Below, piece after piece: positions 12,716 through 13,823 of a stretch of DNA of 13,823 bases. Within the stretch, counting starts at the first letter, position 1, and every line of letters begins with the position of its first letter. The notes below the pieces were generated by a model. The model saw nothing but the letters and a program-made list of their open reading frames with translations. It was not told the DNA's origin and ran no database searches. Location: positions 1-13,823 of the forward strand of contig CAKQBC010000031.1 in the NCBI GenBank assembly GCA_934215995.1. The letters are read 5' to 3'. Origin of the DNA: an uncultured Bacillus sp. Lineage in GTDB: Bacteria > Bacillota > Bacilli > Bacillales > DSM-1321. A program made the position numbers and the translations under genes.

Positions 12716-13480
12716 TCACCTTCCAAAAGCCGATACCAACGGCCAGATGGTGACTTCCCTCGACTTTGCATAATGAAGGATAGGCTTAAGGCTGTCTACT
12801 TCTATACCCTGGCTGATGCACATTGTATTCTCTTCGAATTCCGCCTCTGCATTCTGAAGCGGCCAAGGCGTATGAAGAATATCGCTGCGGACCGGCTTGC
12901 CCTTTAGCCCGATCGTGTACAGGCAATAACGTTCTGCCGCCCAGTCCTCAAAAGATCCAATTTCGGCAAAATAGGGCTCGGATATCGGGCGGTACCTGCA
13001 GACAAGCCGTGCATCCTGCCCCTTTCGCCTCCTGCTCTCATAAGCGATCATATCGCCCTGCCGGCCAATGCCCATATCCGCATGGCGATAAGGCAAGCGA
13101 AAAAATATTCTTGCGCCGCTCACAGCCAGCAAATTGGCGGCATCTAAACTGAAGAAATAAACACCCGGCTTCCCATCGATATTTACATACGTGCGTACAT
13201 TGAGCTCCGGAAATTGCCTAATGCCAGGTATCGGAGGAATTCCCCTTGGCCTCATGCCCGATACATGGAAAGGCGTGACGCCAATCCATCCCACTCCGTC
13301 AAAAGAGTCAAGCGGGAGGGAGTCAGGCACTATCTGGCGTAGCTTCTCAAGCTTGATTGGATAATGGGCGAACAGCAAGTCGTTCCATGTCTGCTTCATA
13401 ATCCAGGGCAACCGGGGCAACGGCCACAGCCGGTGTCCATCATCACGGGAAACCCTGCTCATATCCAAATCTGTTTTCAT
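12716..13480 (-). CDS. yqjF: YqjF family protein (DUF2071)
   Basis: 254-residue soluble protein matching DUF2071/YqjF over its length. Seen: WIMKQTWNDLLFAHYPIKLEKL with L-P-L-D-SFDG-x-GWIGVTPF, then PELNVRTYVNIDGKPGVYFFSLDA, LPYRHADM, and a C-terminal FxEIGSFEDWAAERYCLYT block. The fold is related to acetoacetate decarboxylase-like domains, but no reaction has been assigned. The ATG at 13480 follows AGGAG with an 8-nt spacer. It converges on the VOC gene. The 178 bases between it and the small peptide gene show no strong promoter by eye. Confidence 0.92.
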   Translation of the reverse strand: MKTDLDMSRVSRDDGHRLWPLPRLPWIMKQTWNDLLFAHYPIKLEKLRQIVPDSLPLDSFDGVGWIGVTPFHVSGMRPRGIPPIPGIRQFPELNVRTYVNIDGKPGVYFFSLDAANLLAVSGARIFFRLPYRHADMGIGRQGDMIAYESRRRKGQDARLVCRYRPISEPYFAEIGSFEDWAAERYCLYTIGLKGKPVRSDILHTPWPLQNAEAEFEENTMCISQGIEVDSLKPILHYAKSREVTIWPLVSAFGR

Positions 13481-13658
13481 GGACAGAACTCCTCTCTGCT
13501 GCAGTCACCGCCTCCTCAAAGACGGGATCCTGCTTTTCACTCGTATGGGTCTCAGGGAACTGCTTACGGGTTGGCCGGACTCTTGCCTGCCCGTTAATCC
13601 TTCTATGTATAAGGCCGTGTTATATTCAAACTGATTTCATGTATCCGTAAAAAAGCAT

Positions 13659-13748
13659 TTAGCTGCTGCCGATTAGGATGGCGGCTCCATACAACAGGAC
13701 AGCCACAGCCAGAATGATAACAGCCACTTTTAAGATTTTTTTATCCAA
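13659..13748 (-). CDS. 29-residue single-pass membrane peptide, TTG start
   Basis: Very short gene found by reading the right edge on the minus strand. A TTG at 13748 is preceded by AAGGAGG (GGAGG at 13759-13763, 10-nt spacer, with more G in between) and the frame runs 29 codons to TAA. The product begins M-DKKILK and continues as one hydrophobic helix of about 20 residues (VAVIILAVAVLLYGAAIL), ending GSS. This is the pattern of small membrane peptides that modulate larger membrane proteins, but no family is recognised. An extended -10 TGATATAGA (13775-13783) sits at the right distance. After the stop, AGCA/TGCT followed by six T is a weak terminator candidate. Codon bias supports translation: GC-rich third positions resemble the neighbours. 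Confidence 0.72.
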   Translation of the reverse strand: MDKKILKVAVIILAVAVLLYGAAILIGSS

Positions 13749-13774
13749 TTTGTCTTCCCCTCCTTGTCCCTACC

Positions 13775-13783
13775 TCTATATCA
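13775..13783 (-). promoter_or_regulatory. extended -10 promoter candidate for the small peptide gene
   Basis: Minus strand TG-A-TATAGA. No good -35 is visible. The leader to the TTG would be about 20 nt, just enough for the ribosome site. Confidence 0.35.
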
Positions 13784-13823
13784 CAGAAAGATCATTCCGA
13801 AACATTCTGCATCTATAGGGATT

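Noticed and set aside
1..13823. CRISPR array, insertion sequence, tRNA/rRNA or a multi-gene defence system
   Set aside because: No regularly spaced repeats, transposase motifs, tRNA-like cloverleaf or defence enzymes were seen on either strand.

Overview
The window looks like a stretch of ordinary chromosome from a low-to-mid GC Bacillota, most likely a member of the Bacillaceae. The clues are strong AGGAGG/AAGGGG ribosome binding sites, frequent GTG and TTG starts, many compact intrinsic terminators between short transcription units, and a gene set (M20 amidohydrolase, YdhK, YccF, SEC-C protein, PC4-like YdbC, adenine deaminase, OsmC, YqjF/DUF2071) typical of Bacillus relatives. I see no transposase, integrase, phage gene, CRISPR array, tRNA or rRNA. 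The species cannot be fixed from sequence reading alone.

Layout from left to right. An M20 amidohydrolase (+) converges on a YdhK-type lipoprotein (-) across a shared bidirectional terminator. A two-gene minus-strand operon follows (small two-helix membrane protein, then a 76-aa excisionase-like helix-turn-helix protein), then a YccF inner-membrane protein with a good sigma-A promoter. Next is a minus-strand pair: a histidine phosphatase translationally coupled to a DUF2804 protein. A Rho-N-like/SEC-C protein and a PC4-like YdbC protein follow as single units. Adenine deaminase (adeC) comes next, then an RpiB/LacA/LacB-type isomerase and a lipoprotein with an LprI-like domain, all on the minus strand. 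OsmC (+) converges on a membrane-anchored metallo-beta-lactamase-fold protein (-). A VOC/glyoxalase-like protein (+) converges on a YqjF/DUF2071 protein (-). The right edge carries a 29-codon TTG-started membrane peptide (-) that is too short for most gene finders.

The most notable element is the adeC leader. It has a textbook sigma-A promoter, a 68-nt purine riboswitch aptamer of the guanine class (C at the specificity position, GG/CC loop-loop contact, TATAA J1/2), and an apparent translational OFF switch. An 11-bp stem would bury the adeC Shine-Dalgarno sequence up to the base before the ATG. A competing 12-bp helix uses the 3' strand of aptamer helix P1. Adenine deaminase makes hypoxanthine, a ligand of guanine-class aptamers, so this would be product feedback on adenine salvage.

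Most genes are monocistronic housekeeping or stress-type functions and do not form one pathway. Regulation is mainly at single promoters, apart from the riboswitch and two candidate palindromic operators (8679-8693 and 12134-12146).
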